This document shows positions 9,493 through 17,140 of a stretch of DNA of 17,140 nt, one piece after another. How positions within the stretch are numbered: the stretch's first letter is position 1; the number at the start of each line of letters is the position of its first letter. The notes beneath the pieces were generated by a model. That model ran no database searches and had not been told where the DNA came from. It worked only from the letters and a program-made list of their open reading frames with translations. The translations under genes were made by a program, and so were the position numbers. Source of the DNA: Monoraphidium neglectum (lineage: Eukaryota; Chlorophyta; Chlorophyceae; Sphaeropleales; Selenastraceae); assembly GCF_000611645.1 (NCBI RefSeq), contig NW_014012777.1, positions 1 to 17,140 on the forward strand, given 5' to 3'.

Positions 9493-9525
9493 CTCCTCTT
9501 GAACAGAGGCGCTGTTCAAGAGGAG
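9493..9525. repeat. Hairpin with 14-bp perfect stem and 5-base loop
   Basis: ctcctcttgaacag (9493-9506) is followed by aggcg and then the exact reverse complement (9512-9525). It lies about 240-270 bases downstream of the SDR stop, so it would form in the SDR 3' UTR. On the + strand it is followed at once by cctgcttataaatgg. It is too short to be a typical microRNA precursor. No function is known. Confidence 0.8.
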
Positions 9526-9761
9526 CCTGCTTATAAATGGCCGGAAAGATCTTGGGGCACAGGCCCAGAGCAAATCCCCCTGCTCAACACTAAATACCCA
9601 ACGACACGCCCGCATTCGCAAAGCATCCGTCTCAGCCCCATCCCCTCGCAGCTAGCCTTGAGCCCTTGTAAACCCAGGGCACCGGCGCAACAGCAAGACA
9701 GCCGCGACGCCCATCAGCCTGTTGCCTACAGCAATCACCACATCCGCCCAACACCCCACGC

Positions 9762-11896
9762 TTACGAAGCTCCCCGCCGTGCCGGCAGGTCCCAGTCAGC
9801 AGGCAGTTTCACCTGCCGCGCCGACCAATCCCATAGCCAGGCCGCCGTCTTGTCGTCCAGCACGGTATCGCTCAGAACCGCCGGCTTGGCGTCACAGTTG
9901 AAGAAGCCGCCGGTTGGCAGAGAGTCGCGCCAGGCGGTCGGGGAGCAGGCGGCCTTGAGCGTCGCGCGGCTGCCTGAGGAGATCGAAATAGAGGCGACGC
10001 GTTGCGGCTGGTCTGAGTGACGGCCCGCCGCACCAACAGGAAGAGGCCGAGTCGCGGCGCTGCCATTCGGGCAGCCGGCACCCTCCCCCACATACGCGCA
10101 TGGCTGACCCCAAAAATCAGGCCGCTGCCAGCGGCGTGACGGCCGAGTGGCACCCCAGACGTGCGTCGCACGGCGCGGCGGCGACGGGCGGAAGTGCGGC
10201 TTCAGGCGATAGCGCGACGACAGGCGTTGGCAAGGCTCACCCTGCTCTGGCGTCAGCAGGATTCGCGCCATGAGCAGCCGGTACGCGCGCTGCACCACGG
10301 CCGGCAGGCTGCGCACGACGTCTGTGAGGACGTAGCCCGGGTGGACGGCGTAGGCCTGCACGCGCGGCGCGCCCTCGACGCCGCCCGCCTTGTTTGGGGG
10401 TGCAGCAGCTGCGGGGTCCTGGGCGTCGCCGGCCTGCTCTGCCAACCGCCGCCGCAGCTCGCGCGCAAAGAGCACCTGCCGCCCAATGGCCCAGAGCAGG
10501 CGACCGTGAGACGCAGGGACAAAACCATTGTGCAAGAGTTGGAGCTTGGATGGAGGAAAGGGCTGCCCTGGGTTTGTTAGTTTTTAATGCATGCGCTGCA
10601 AAGGAGAGTGGTGCGCAATGAATCACATCTGCCCACAAAAGCCGGCAGCCGCCCACCTGCGCTAGCTTGCTGCGGCCGTAGGCCACCTCAGCTGAGTAGC
10701 TGCCGGGCAGCTCCATCGTCGGGTCGTCGCAGGCCAGGCCCCGCCCAAACATCAGCATCGACGACGCCACGTGCACCACGCGCGCCCCGCCCAGCCGCCG
10801 CAGCCCCGCGTCGGTCGCGGCGCCGCGGCGGAGCGCGGGGAGCAGGCCGAGTGTCAGCAGGAAGTGGGCGAGGTGGTTGGTGCCCATGTGCGCCTCGAGG
10901 CCGTCCTTGGTCGTGGAGCGGCCGGCTGTTGGAAGGCGGGGGGTTGCATGGTGTCGCTCAGGTGGAGGGTCGGCGGAGAAGAGCATCCCGCCTCAGGAAC
11001 GGAGGACACGCGCCGGCCGCGACGGCCGCGGTCGTATTGCGCTGCTTGCCGCTCCCCAACCCGCCCCAGCGTGTGCGGCCGCCTTGTCCCGTCGCACCCC
11101 GCCTTGCGTTCCCTGCGAGCCCAGGGAGGCGGCCGCGAGCCCACCTCCCATGTGGAAGAGCCCCGCGTTGTTGATGAGCAGGTGCAGCGGCCGCCCGCGC
11201 GCCTCCCAGGCCGCCACAAACGCGCGCACAGACTCCAGGCTGTTGAGGTCTAGCAGCATGATTTCCAGAGACGGCGCAGGCCGCCCCGCAGCGCGAGCCT
11301 CTGATGCTAGCCGCGCCGCAAGGGCGTCGCCCTTTGATTGGCTGCGGCAGGCGAGGACGACTGACGTGGCGTCGGAGTGCGGGTGGAAGGGTGTCGTAGG
11401 GGCCACGGGGGGCGAAAGGGTGGGAGAGTAGGACAGGCCCGGCGGAGGGAGGCAGGTGGACGGGCAGCAGCAGCCGCACAGGCGGGCGCCACGAGCCCCG
11501 GCGCGTCGCGGCCGTTTGCGCCCGCACCGTGTGCGCCGTTCCTCGCCAGCACCCCCGTGGTTGCCTCGCCGATGCCGCTGCGCACGCGTGCGTACGTGTG
11601 TTTACCAGTGCGGAGCTACGCGTGAGTGGAGAGGCAACGCACACACACGAACGCACTGCGACGCCGGCTACAGCAACGGCAAAAGAGGGCGACACCATGC
11701 GTCACCAGGCACCCCGGCAGCCTCCGCAACTCGAGCAAGCTCCAGTCACCCGCTGCGGGGCCTGAGCGCCGCAGCTCACGCTGACGTAACCGAGGGCGCA
11801 GCTGGCCACCCAGCCCCACCTTGTCGGCCCCGTGACGATCGCCGTCAAGCCGGATGCGTCCCCCACCAGCTCATCAGCCGAAGGCAGGTCCCACAT
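9762..11896 (-). CDS. Short-chain dehydrogenase/reductase, retinol-dehydrogenase/POR-like
   Basis: Six exons in transcription order: 11896-11820, 11577-11528, 11360-11145, 10925-10657, 10475-10241 and 9973-9762. Phases agree and give 352 aa, close to the usual 300-350 of this SDR group. Visible motifs are TGPTSGIG (residues 22-29) for NAD(P)H binding, with the CRS following beta-2 (47-49); NNAG (106-109); Asn131 in the GTNHLAHF helix; catalytic Ser169/Ser170 in HVASS; Tyr197 and Lys201 in YGRSK; and VHPGYVLTD after the active site. The HLAHFLLT and CRS signatures point to the retinol dehydrogenase/WWOX/protochlorophyllide-reductase-like branch, probably NADPH-using, but the substrate cannot be told. 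The start at 11896 puts the family's first strand near the N-terminus; in-frame ATGs at 11935 and 11941 would add up to 15 residues. It is transcribed away from the DUF4097 gene. No transmembrane segment or transit peptide is obvious. Confidence 0.92.
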
Positions 11897-12275
11897 TGTC
11901 GTTTTCTGCGGCGCCGCAGGCGCGGCACCCCGCATGAGCACTTGCTGATGAGCGCACAGGACTCGTGCGACGCGTGCACGCGTCGTCTGGCGTCACACGC
12001 AGCGCACCTGAAGCAAAGGCCCCGACACATAGTTGTACGTGGCGGCCTTCAAGTAGTCTAGAGGCCGCATTGTGGCCGAGTGTGTTGCTCAGGTAGATTG
12101 TACAATTGATCAATGGCACTAGCAGCAAGCAAGTGTTGAAGATCGCGATTGTGGCGCTGCTTTGTACTTTGAATTTGGTTTTCAGTCTGGTAATAACGCA
12201 GTCGTCCAGTCCCCGCATCACCTGATCGCCGATCAAGTATCACCCATCTGCGACCCGCGGTGACCTGTCATCACT
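11897..12275. promoter_or_regulatory. Divergent promoter region (SDR on -, DUF4097 gene on +)
   Basis: About 380 bp separate the two start codons, so both promoters and 5' UTRs must lie here unless hidden upstream exons exist. It includes an AT-richer patch around 12090-12190. No clear TATA box was found on either strand. The only structured element is the pair of overlapping palindromes at 12097-12114. A possible 5' UTR splice acceptor for the SDR (gcgccgcag) ends about 10 bases before its ATG. Confidence 0.5.
12097..12114. promoter_or_regulatory. Two overlapping 10-bp palindromes in the divergent promoter
   Basis: attgtacaat (12097-12106) and attgatcaat (12105-12114) are each perfect palindromes sharing two bases, with cores GTAC and GATC. 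They lie in the AT-richest part of the intergenic region, about 200 bp from the SDR start and 160 bp from the other start. They could be transcription-factor sites. GTAC is the known core of SBP-type copper-response elements in Chlamydomonas, but four bases prove little. Confidence 0.35.
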
Positions 12276-14615
12276 GTGACGGCTGGCAGTGTGCTCAGCG
12301 ACATGCTGATCGGAAGCGCAAGACACGCGTGCCAGAGGGCCCTTGCCGGGGTCTGCATAAGCGGCGGAGTCGGCTGCAGCGCCCCTCCACTGGTGGCGGC
12401 GCCGCTGCTCGCCCTGCTGCGTGGGCTGCAGTCCACCGCTGCTGCCGCTAGCCAGCAAGATGGTGGCACGACGGCCGCGTTCGAGCTGCAGCCAGGGACG
12501 ATCTTGAGTGTCTCCTGTTTGCAGCCGGGCGCTGGCCTGCACGCCGTCAATGGGCCGCCCGACACTGTGGTGGTCGCCGGCTCGGCTCAGCTGGACGTTC
12601 GCCAGGAGGGCACCATCATAGGTGCGCGTTTTCGAGGTGTTCATGGCCAGTGTATCGGCATCTTCTCATGGCCGCTGGCCATTCACAAGCACGCTGCTGT
12701 TAAGAGGAGCGGCAAACCCCCTCCTCCCGACACGGTCCCACCCCCCCCCCTCATGGCTGCTGGCTGCCACCAGCCGCCACCGAGCCGACGAGCACGGCCG
12801 TGCGCGTCCAGCTGCCCCCGCGGTTCTGCGGCCTGCGCGTGTCCACCGCCGGCGGCACCATAGAGCTGGTCGGCCAGCTGAACGAGGCGTCCCTCGAGGC
12901 GCGCTCCGCGGGCGGCGCGATTGCCCTGCAGCGCGCGCGCACGACCGACGCGGCGCTGCACTCGGGCGGCGGCGCGGTGAGCGGCGGCGAGCTCTCGGCG
13001 TCGCGCGCGGTGGTGCGCAGCGGGGGCGGCGCTGTGGCGCTGAAGCGTCTGTTTGGGCTGGATATTGAGGTGAGCAGCGTGGCAGAGGGCGGCGGGAGCG
13101 ACCCTGGTGGAGCCCGGCGGCGGCGGCGATCAGAGAGCGTCTACGCCAGCGTTGGCGCAAGCTCCAGTGACGCCTCAACTTCCAGCGGCAGCAGCAGCAG
13201 CGGCAGCAGCAGCAGCGGCAGCATTGGCAACGACAGCGGCGCCATCTGCACCAGCAGCGGCGGCGACAGTGCGACCGTGAGCGGTGGGGACATTGAGCTG
13301 GGCGCGGCGTACGGCGAACGTGCATCCTTCCACACCGGCGGCGGCGGTTTCAAGGTGGCGCACATGTCGTGCTCTGGGCTGGTGGCCGTCGACACCTCCG
13401 GCGGCGGCATTCACATCGAAGGGCTGGAGGGCAACGCCAGCCTGTTGTCTGGGGGCGGCCTCGTGCAGGTCACTGGGTGGCACGGGGTTGACGTTCACGG
13501 GCTGGTGTTAAGCCACATCAAGAATACGCGTAGCTGGGTGGCCTGGGTCGTTTGGTGCGGGCTGCTGCAGCTGGAAGGCTTTGGGGGCGCATCGGAGCGG
13601 CGGTTGGGCCCCCAAAATTGGTGGCCGTGGCGCACCCCATGCAGGTCCACCTTCACGAGCGGTTTGGCAGCTGCTTCATTGACTCTGCGGGCGGCAACAT
13701 CGAGGTGCGCGCAGGCGCATCGGCCCTAGCCAGCTCGCCCGATATGTTCCTAAAACTAACTCTAATGTGGCAATTTGCACCACATTAGAGGGAGTGTGTG
13801 TGGTCCAGCTCCTTGACCTGCTGGCTCCTTGACAGGCTGGCCTGCAGTTGCGCCGCACGCATGCGAGCCCGTGGGATGGCATGCACGTCATGAACGCCTC
13901 AAAAATCAGTGGTCCTTCCCATGTGTCTCCCAGGTCCTGATCAGCCCCGCGGCGGCCGTGGCCAGCCTGCAGGTGCAGGCGGACGGCGGCATTGCAATCG
14001 ACCCGGCGCTCAGGGTGCGTGAGAGACGGCAGATAACAGCTGGTCGCATGGCTCAGGTTTCTTGAACGCCCCGATTGGCTTCGAGGGGAGGCGCAAATCT
14101 TCAGCGCGCTCTGCCCGCCATTGGGCTGTGCCGCTGGCCGGTGCATGGTGCTCGCTCTCGCGCTGACCGCATGCCATGGGCCCATGCACGCATCACCCCA
14201 GGTCTCAGGAGAGTTGGGGCCTTCATCCTGTGTCGGGACGATCGGCGGCGGAGGTGGCAGCGGCGCGGCCGCGGCGGCGGCGGCGTTCGCGGGCGCTGCC
14301 CCCGCAGAGGCGCACGCGGCGGCCTCTGCGCACGTGGCGAGCGCGCGGCGAGCCGGCAGCTTGGGTTTTAGCACGGAGGTGGCGGTGCAGGCGCAGGTGG
14401 CAGGCGACCCCAACGGCGGCGGTGGCGGCGTTCCTGGGGCCGTTTGGAACGCGAGCAGGCTGTCTCGGGGGATGGACGCGAGCGGCGGAATCACGCATGG
14501 CGGCGGGAGCAAGCTGGTCGTAAACGCGGGCGCGGGGCGCGCGACGCTACGCGCGCTTTCGTGGGTTGAGGCCGTCGCCCGCAAAGTACGGGCAAATGCG
14601 GAGGGGGCGCGGTAA
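12276..14615 (+). CDS. DUF4097 / FAM185A-like protein
   Basis: Exons 12276-12621, 12774-13468, 13645-13704, 13934-14014 and 14202-14615 join in phase to 531 aa. From about residue 100 to 395 the protein is a run of short beta-strand repeats with recurring S/A-GG-G turns (SAGGAIAL, SGGGAVSG, SGGGAVAL, TGGGGFKV, TSGGGIHI, SGGGLVQV, SAGGNIEV, ADGGIAID). This is the pattern of the DUF4097 (putative adhesin) beta-repeat domain found in animal FAM185A. The N-terminus has Arg but few acidic residues before about 60, suggesting an organelle presequence. Residues about 215-287 form a Ser/Gly-rich linker specific to this protein. The C-terminal exon has Ala/Gly-rich insertions before LRALSWVEAVARKV. 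The biochemical role is not known for the family. Position and divergence from the SDR suggest only shared promoter DNA. The family call rests on the repeat pattern, not on a search. Confidence 0.8.
13182..13233 (+). repeat. (AGC/GGC) trinucleotide repeat coding for Ser/Gly
   Basis: Agc and ggc units repeat within exon 2 of the DUF4097 gene and encode a SGSSSSGSSSSGS stretch. This is an in-frame coding microsatellite, expected to vary in length between strains. On the opposite strand it creates a long Cys/Arg-rich open frame that is an artefact. Confidence 0.8.
13760..13790. repeat. Intronic hairpin with 11-bp perfect stem
   Basis: ctctaatgtgg (13760-13770) and ccacattagag (13780-13790) are exact reverse complements with a 9-base loop. 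It lies inside intron 3 of the DUF4097 gene (13705-13933), close to the donor, in an AT-richer island. It could be a small insertion remnant or an intron structure. Confidence 0.7.
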
Positions 14616-14978
14616 CCCTTGGAATGCCTACATGTTCGTGGACGGCCTTTGGTGGGGCTGGAGTCGTACGGATGCAAGGGGGGGGGGTTTAGTATGGCGG
14701 CGCTGAGCGCAGGGCAAGCCACAGGGATGCCAGAAAGCGGCGTGGAATAGGAGGGCCATGTTCCAGCAAAAGCGAAGATCAGGCATTTCTTGGTGTTGTG
14801 CTGCGGCCATGACCAGGGCCGGTCTTCGTGGGATTGCCCACTTCAGGAGGTGTGCTGGGCGTGCTGGGCAGGCGTCTGCGCGTGCGCCAGCAGCACTGGC
14901 GTGCATCACCAGCACAAGCCGCAGAACCTTGAGCCATATGTCTAGGCTTCCGTTTCATGCATCCAGGCAGCGCAAACC
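14616..14978. other. Spacer upstream of PEX14
   Basis: 363 bp lie between the DUF4097 stop and the PEX14 start on the same strand. It must hold the first gene's 3' UTR and the PEX14 promoter. I saw a run of nine or more G near 14681 but no TATA box, no TGTAA signal and no convincing gene. Confidence 0.6.
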
Positions 14979-17140
14979 ATGGCCTCTGACGACGCTGCGG
15001 CCCATGCCGCGGTCTCGACCCTTGCAGGGGCCGACACCGCCGCTGAGGCACCGACTGCAGCCCCCGTAGCCTTGCGTGAGGATCAAATCGCCTCTGCCGT
15101 CGCCTTCTTGAGCCACGAGAAAGTGCGCAGATCACCTCGCACACGGCAGGCAGCGAGCTATTGCACATAATGCAGCATTATATGGTCGCGGTGTTCGCGC
15201 GCTTTACAGTCACTCTGTGTTGCGCGCGTTGGCGGTGCGCGGAGGTCGCTGAGGTGGCCGCGCCCGTGCATGCTGCGGAGGTGGACATGCCTGCAGCGGA
15301 GCACCACTGACGCCCTGCTTCGCCCGCCGCCGTGCCCCGTCACGCCGGCCAGGTCCGCGCGAGCCCGGTTGCAACAAAGCGCTCGTTTCTGGAGCGCAAG
15401 GGCCTGACTGCAGCAGAGATAGACGAGGCGTTCAAGCGCGCGCCCCAACAGGAGAGCGGCGCGCCGCTGCCTGCTGTTGCCGCCGTTGCCGCCGCTCCCG
15501 CGCCAGTCGCGGCGGCCACCCCAACCTATGGCGCCAACAACCTTGTTACGTACACGCCGGGCCAGCCGCAACCGCATTACCAGCAGCAGCAGCAGTATGG
15601 CGCAGCACCGCCGCACCAGCTCGTGGCCATGCAGCCGGGCACGCTGGCGCCGCCCCACCCGCCGCAGCCGCAGCCGGTGCGCTGGACGCAGGTGAGAGCC
15701 GCCTGGGAGTGGGCATCTGAAGTACGGCCGGCCTTGCAGGGTTTGCAACCAACTCGCGCCCCTGCATCCCATATGGCCCTCCAGTGTGCAGACTCGACTG
15801 CAACTCGCATTACGACGACGGCCTCATGTGCGCGCACCAGCCTGTATGCATTCACATACATGCCAACACATCAACCCACACACGCGTGCACGTCGTGTGC
15901 GCACGTTGCGCCCCCCACAGGTCCTCCTCGGTCTAGGCATCGTCACCGGCGCCGCCTACGCGGCCGCCCACTATGTTGCGCCCCTGGTCGGCTCGTGGTA
16001 CCGCTCCCTGGCAGAGTCCAGGGACAGGGAGCGCAGGGAGGCCGCGGAGCGCGACGCCGCCCTGGCAGCCGCCCTCGAGGGCATGGCAGCTTCTCAAAAG
16101 CAGCTGGCGCGCGCGGTCGAGGGGCTGTCTGCTGCGGTCGCGGACGGGCGGCAGGAGCGCGGCGGCGGGCTCGAGGGCGGCGGCGGGAGCGGGAAGGGCG
16201 CGGGGGGCGGGCACGCGTCGCCGGGGCGCTGGCGGCGCGAGGGCGGCGCGCGGGGCGGCGGCGGCGGCGGCGGTGGTGGCGGATACCCATCATACAGTGC
16301 AGAGGATGGCTACAGGTGCGCGGCGCTCTCAGCTCAGGGACAACTGCAGGTCCTGGGCATCCCATCGCTGTGCGGGCTTGTTGTTGCGCCCCGCCCCACC
16401 TCCCACGCTGCGTGCCGTTCAGAGGCCGGCCGTATCATCTGCTTCACCCCTGCTGGCGCACACAAACACGCGCGCGTGCGTCCCTGCTCCCCGCACCCCC
16501 TCCAGCCCCGCGCCCCCGCCGCGCTACGGCGCGCCGCGCTACGGCCGCGCTGGCGGGGAGCCGTCCGCGTACGCCGACGACCCTCGCAGCGTCGACGCCG
16601 CTGATGAGCCCGGCCGCAGCGGCGCGCCGGAGACCTCGTTCGACTGGCCCCGCCACCAGGCGGCGCCCTACGGCGCGCGCGACAGGGAGCAGCAGCGGTT
16701 TGGCGGCGGCTACGGCCCGGCGTCGCCGTCGGGGTCGGCGTCCGCGTCCGCCGCGGCGCCGGGCGACTCTCGCACACCTGGCGGCGGCAGCGGCGGCGAC
16801 GCGGACGGCGCGAGCTACGTGCGCGGCGGCGGTTACGGCGGTTACGGGCGTGGCGCGCTGCCGGCCTACTCCGCCGCGGCGTCCAACGGCGTTGCGGCCT
16901 CCTACAGCGCCGCGCAGCCCGCGCCGCGCCCCCCGGCGCCGCCGGCGCAGCCGGCCGCGGCGCCTGCCGGGCGCGACGACGCGCCTCACAGCCAGGCCTT
17001 CATGAGCGTGATGGAGATGGTCGCCCGTGGCGAGACGCCGCCCAACGTGCGGACCGACATCGACGACTCGCCGCCGGACCCGACGCGCCCGCCCACTGAG
17101 GCGCAGCTGAGGCCCAAGCCCAAGCCCTGGGAGCAGGCGG
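14979..17140 (+). CDS. PEX14: Peroxisomal membrane docking protein PEX14 (3' partial)
   Basis: PEX14 is the peroxisomal membrane protein that docks the PTS1 receptor PEX5 (and PEX7 cargo complexes) for matrix protein import. Exons 14979-15122, 15353-15691, 15921-16315 and 16506-17140 join in phase and give 504 residues before the window edge. The ATG has a strong context (accATGG). Residues about 34-79 form the conserved PEX5-binding domain: DQIASAVAFLSHEKVRASPV, then RSFLERKGLTAAEIDEAFKR. A Pro/Gln-rich region with Q5 follows. A hydrophobic segment at about 162-183 (VLLGLGIVTGAAYAAAHYV) is the membrane segment, and then a charged Ala/Glu-rich stretch fits the coiled coil. A Gly-rich tract encoded by ggc repeats lies near 16256-16280. 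The segment from about 462 (MEMVARGETPPNVR, then RPKPKPWEQA) matches the C-terminal block of plant PEX14. The stop codon lies beyond the window. Confidence 0.95.

Larger units (their letters stand above)
8902..9761. other. Spacer: copy B upstream region and SDR 3' end
   Basis: 860 bp lie between the copy B start (8901, -) and the SDR stop (9762, -); both genes run leftward. The right part probably carries the SDR 3' UTR, with a TGTAA signal on the - strand at 9318-9322. The left part should carry the copy B promoter, but no convincing TATA box lies close to the start. A TTATAAAT at 9531-9538 is over 600 bp upstream of the copy B start and beside a hairpin, so its role is unclear. No gene was seen. 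Confidence 0.6.

Noticed and set aside
9499..10020. 173-codon + strand frame downstream of a TATA-like sequence
   Set aside because: Most of it is antisense to the last SDR exon and 3' region, with no recognisable domain or splice structure of its own.
12666..13325. 219-codon Arg/Cys-rich frame on the - strand
   Set aside because: It is the antisense of the GC-rich DUF4097 exon and its (AGC/GGC)n repeat, which produces artificial Cys/Arg runs.
15332..17005. 557-codon open frame on the + strand
   Set aside because: Only its start (PEX14 exon 2) is real coding sequence. Beyond 15691 it crosses an intron and then reads exons 3 and 4 in the wrong frame, giving Arg/Pro-rich nonsense.

Overview
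The window is nuclear DNA from a eukaryote, most likely a chlorophyte green alga (Chlorophyceae-like; the genus cannot be fixed). Evidence: GC-rich exons with strongly G/C-ending codons are split by many short introns (about 150-450 bp) with GT-AG and a few GC-AG boundaries. (CA)n repeats lie in introns, a likely organelle transit peptide is present, and one gene is a plant/alga-type PEX14. No operons, ribosome-binding sites, rRNA, tRNA or CRISPR were seen. All gene models were built by hand from splice sites, reading phase and recalled family motifs; no transcript data or searches were available.

Layout: (1) 1-2369, + strand: (CA)n-rich intron, then the last six exons of an FAD-dependent oxidoreductase of the UbiH/PHBH-like type (copy A; its 5' part lies left of the window). 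(2) 2370-4376: a 2 kb gene-free spacer between two converging 3' ends, lower in GC and containing a perfect 22-bp palindrome and several hairpin-forming repeats. (3) 4377-8901, - strand: a complete 12-exon paralogue of copy A (copy B, 546 aa). Copies A and B are therefore inverted, tail-to-tail paralogues. (4) 8902-9761: spacer with a 14-bp-stem hairpin. (5) 9762-11896, - strand: a complete six-exon short-chain dehydrogenase/reductase (352 aa). (6) 11897-12275: divergent promoter region. (7) 12276-14615, + strand: a five-exon DUF4097/FAM185A-like protein (531 aa). (8) 14616-14978: short spacer. (9) 14979-17140, + strand: peroxin PEX14 (four exons visible, cut by the window end).

The neighbours do not form an obvious pathway: two redox enzymes, a beta-strand-rich protein of unknown job and the peroxisomal docking protein. 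The most notable signal is the mosaic similarity of the two FAD paralogues. Two adjacent internal exons, carrying the flavin-binding GD motif, are 99% and about 90% identical in DNA. In one case the identity runs 26 bases into the intron, while the flanking exons are only about 38-58% identical in protein. This looks like ectopic gene conversion between inverted copies. The two paralogues also share a GC-AG intron at the same site.
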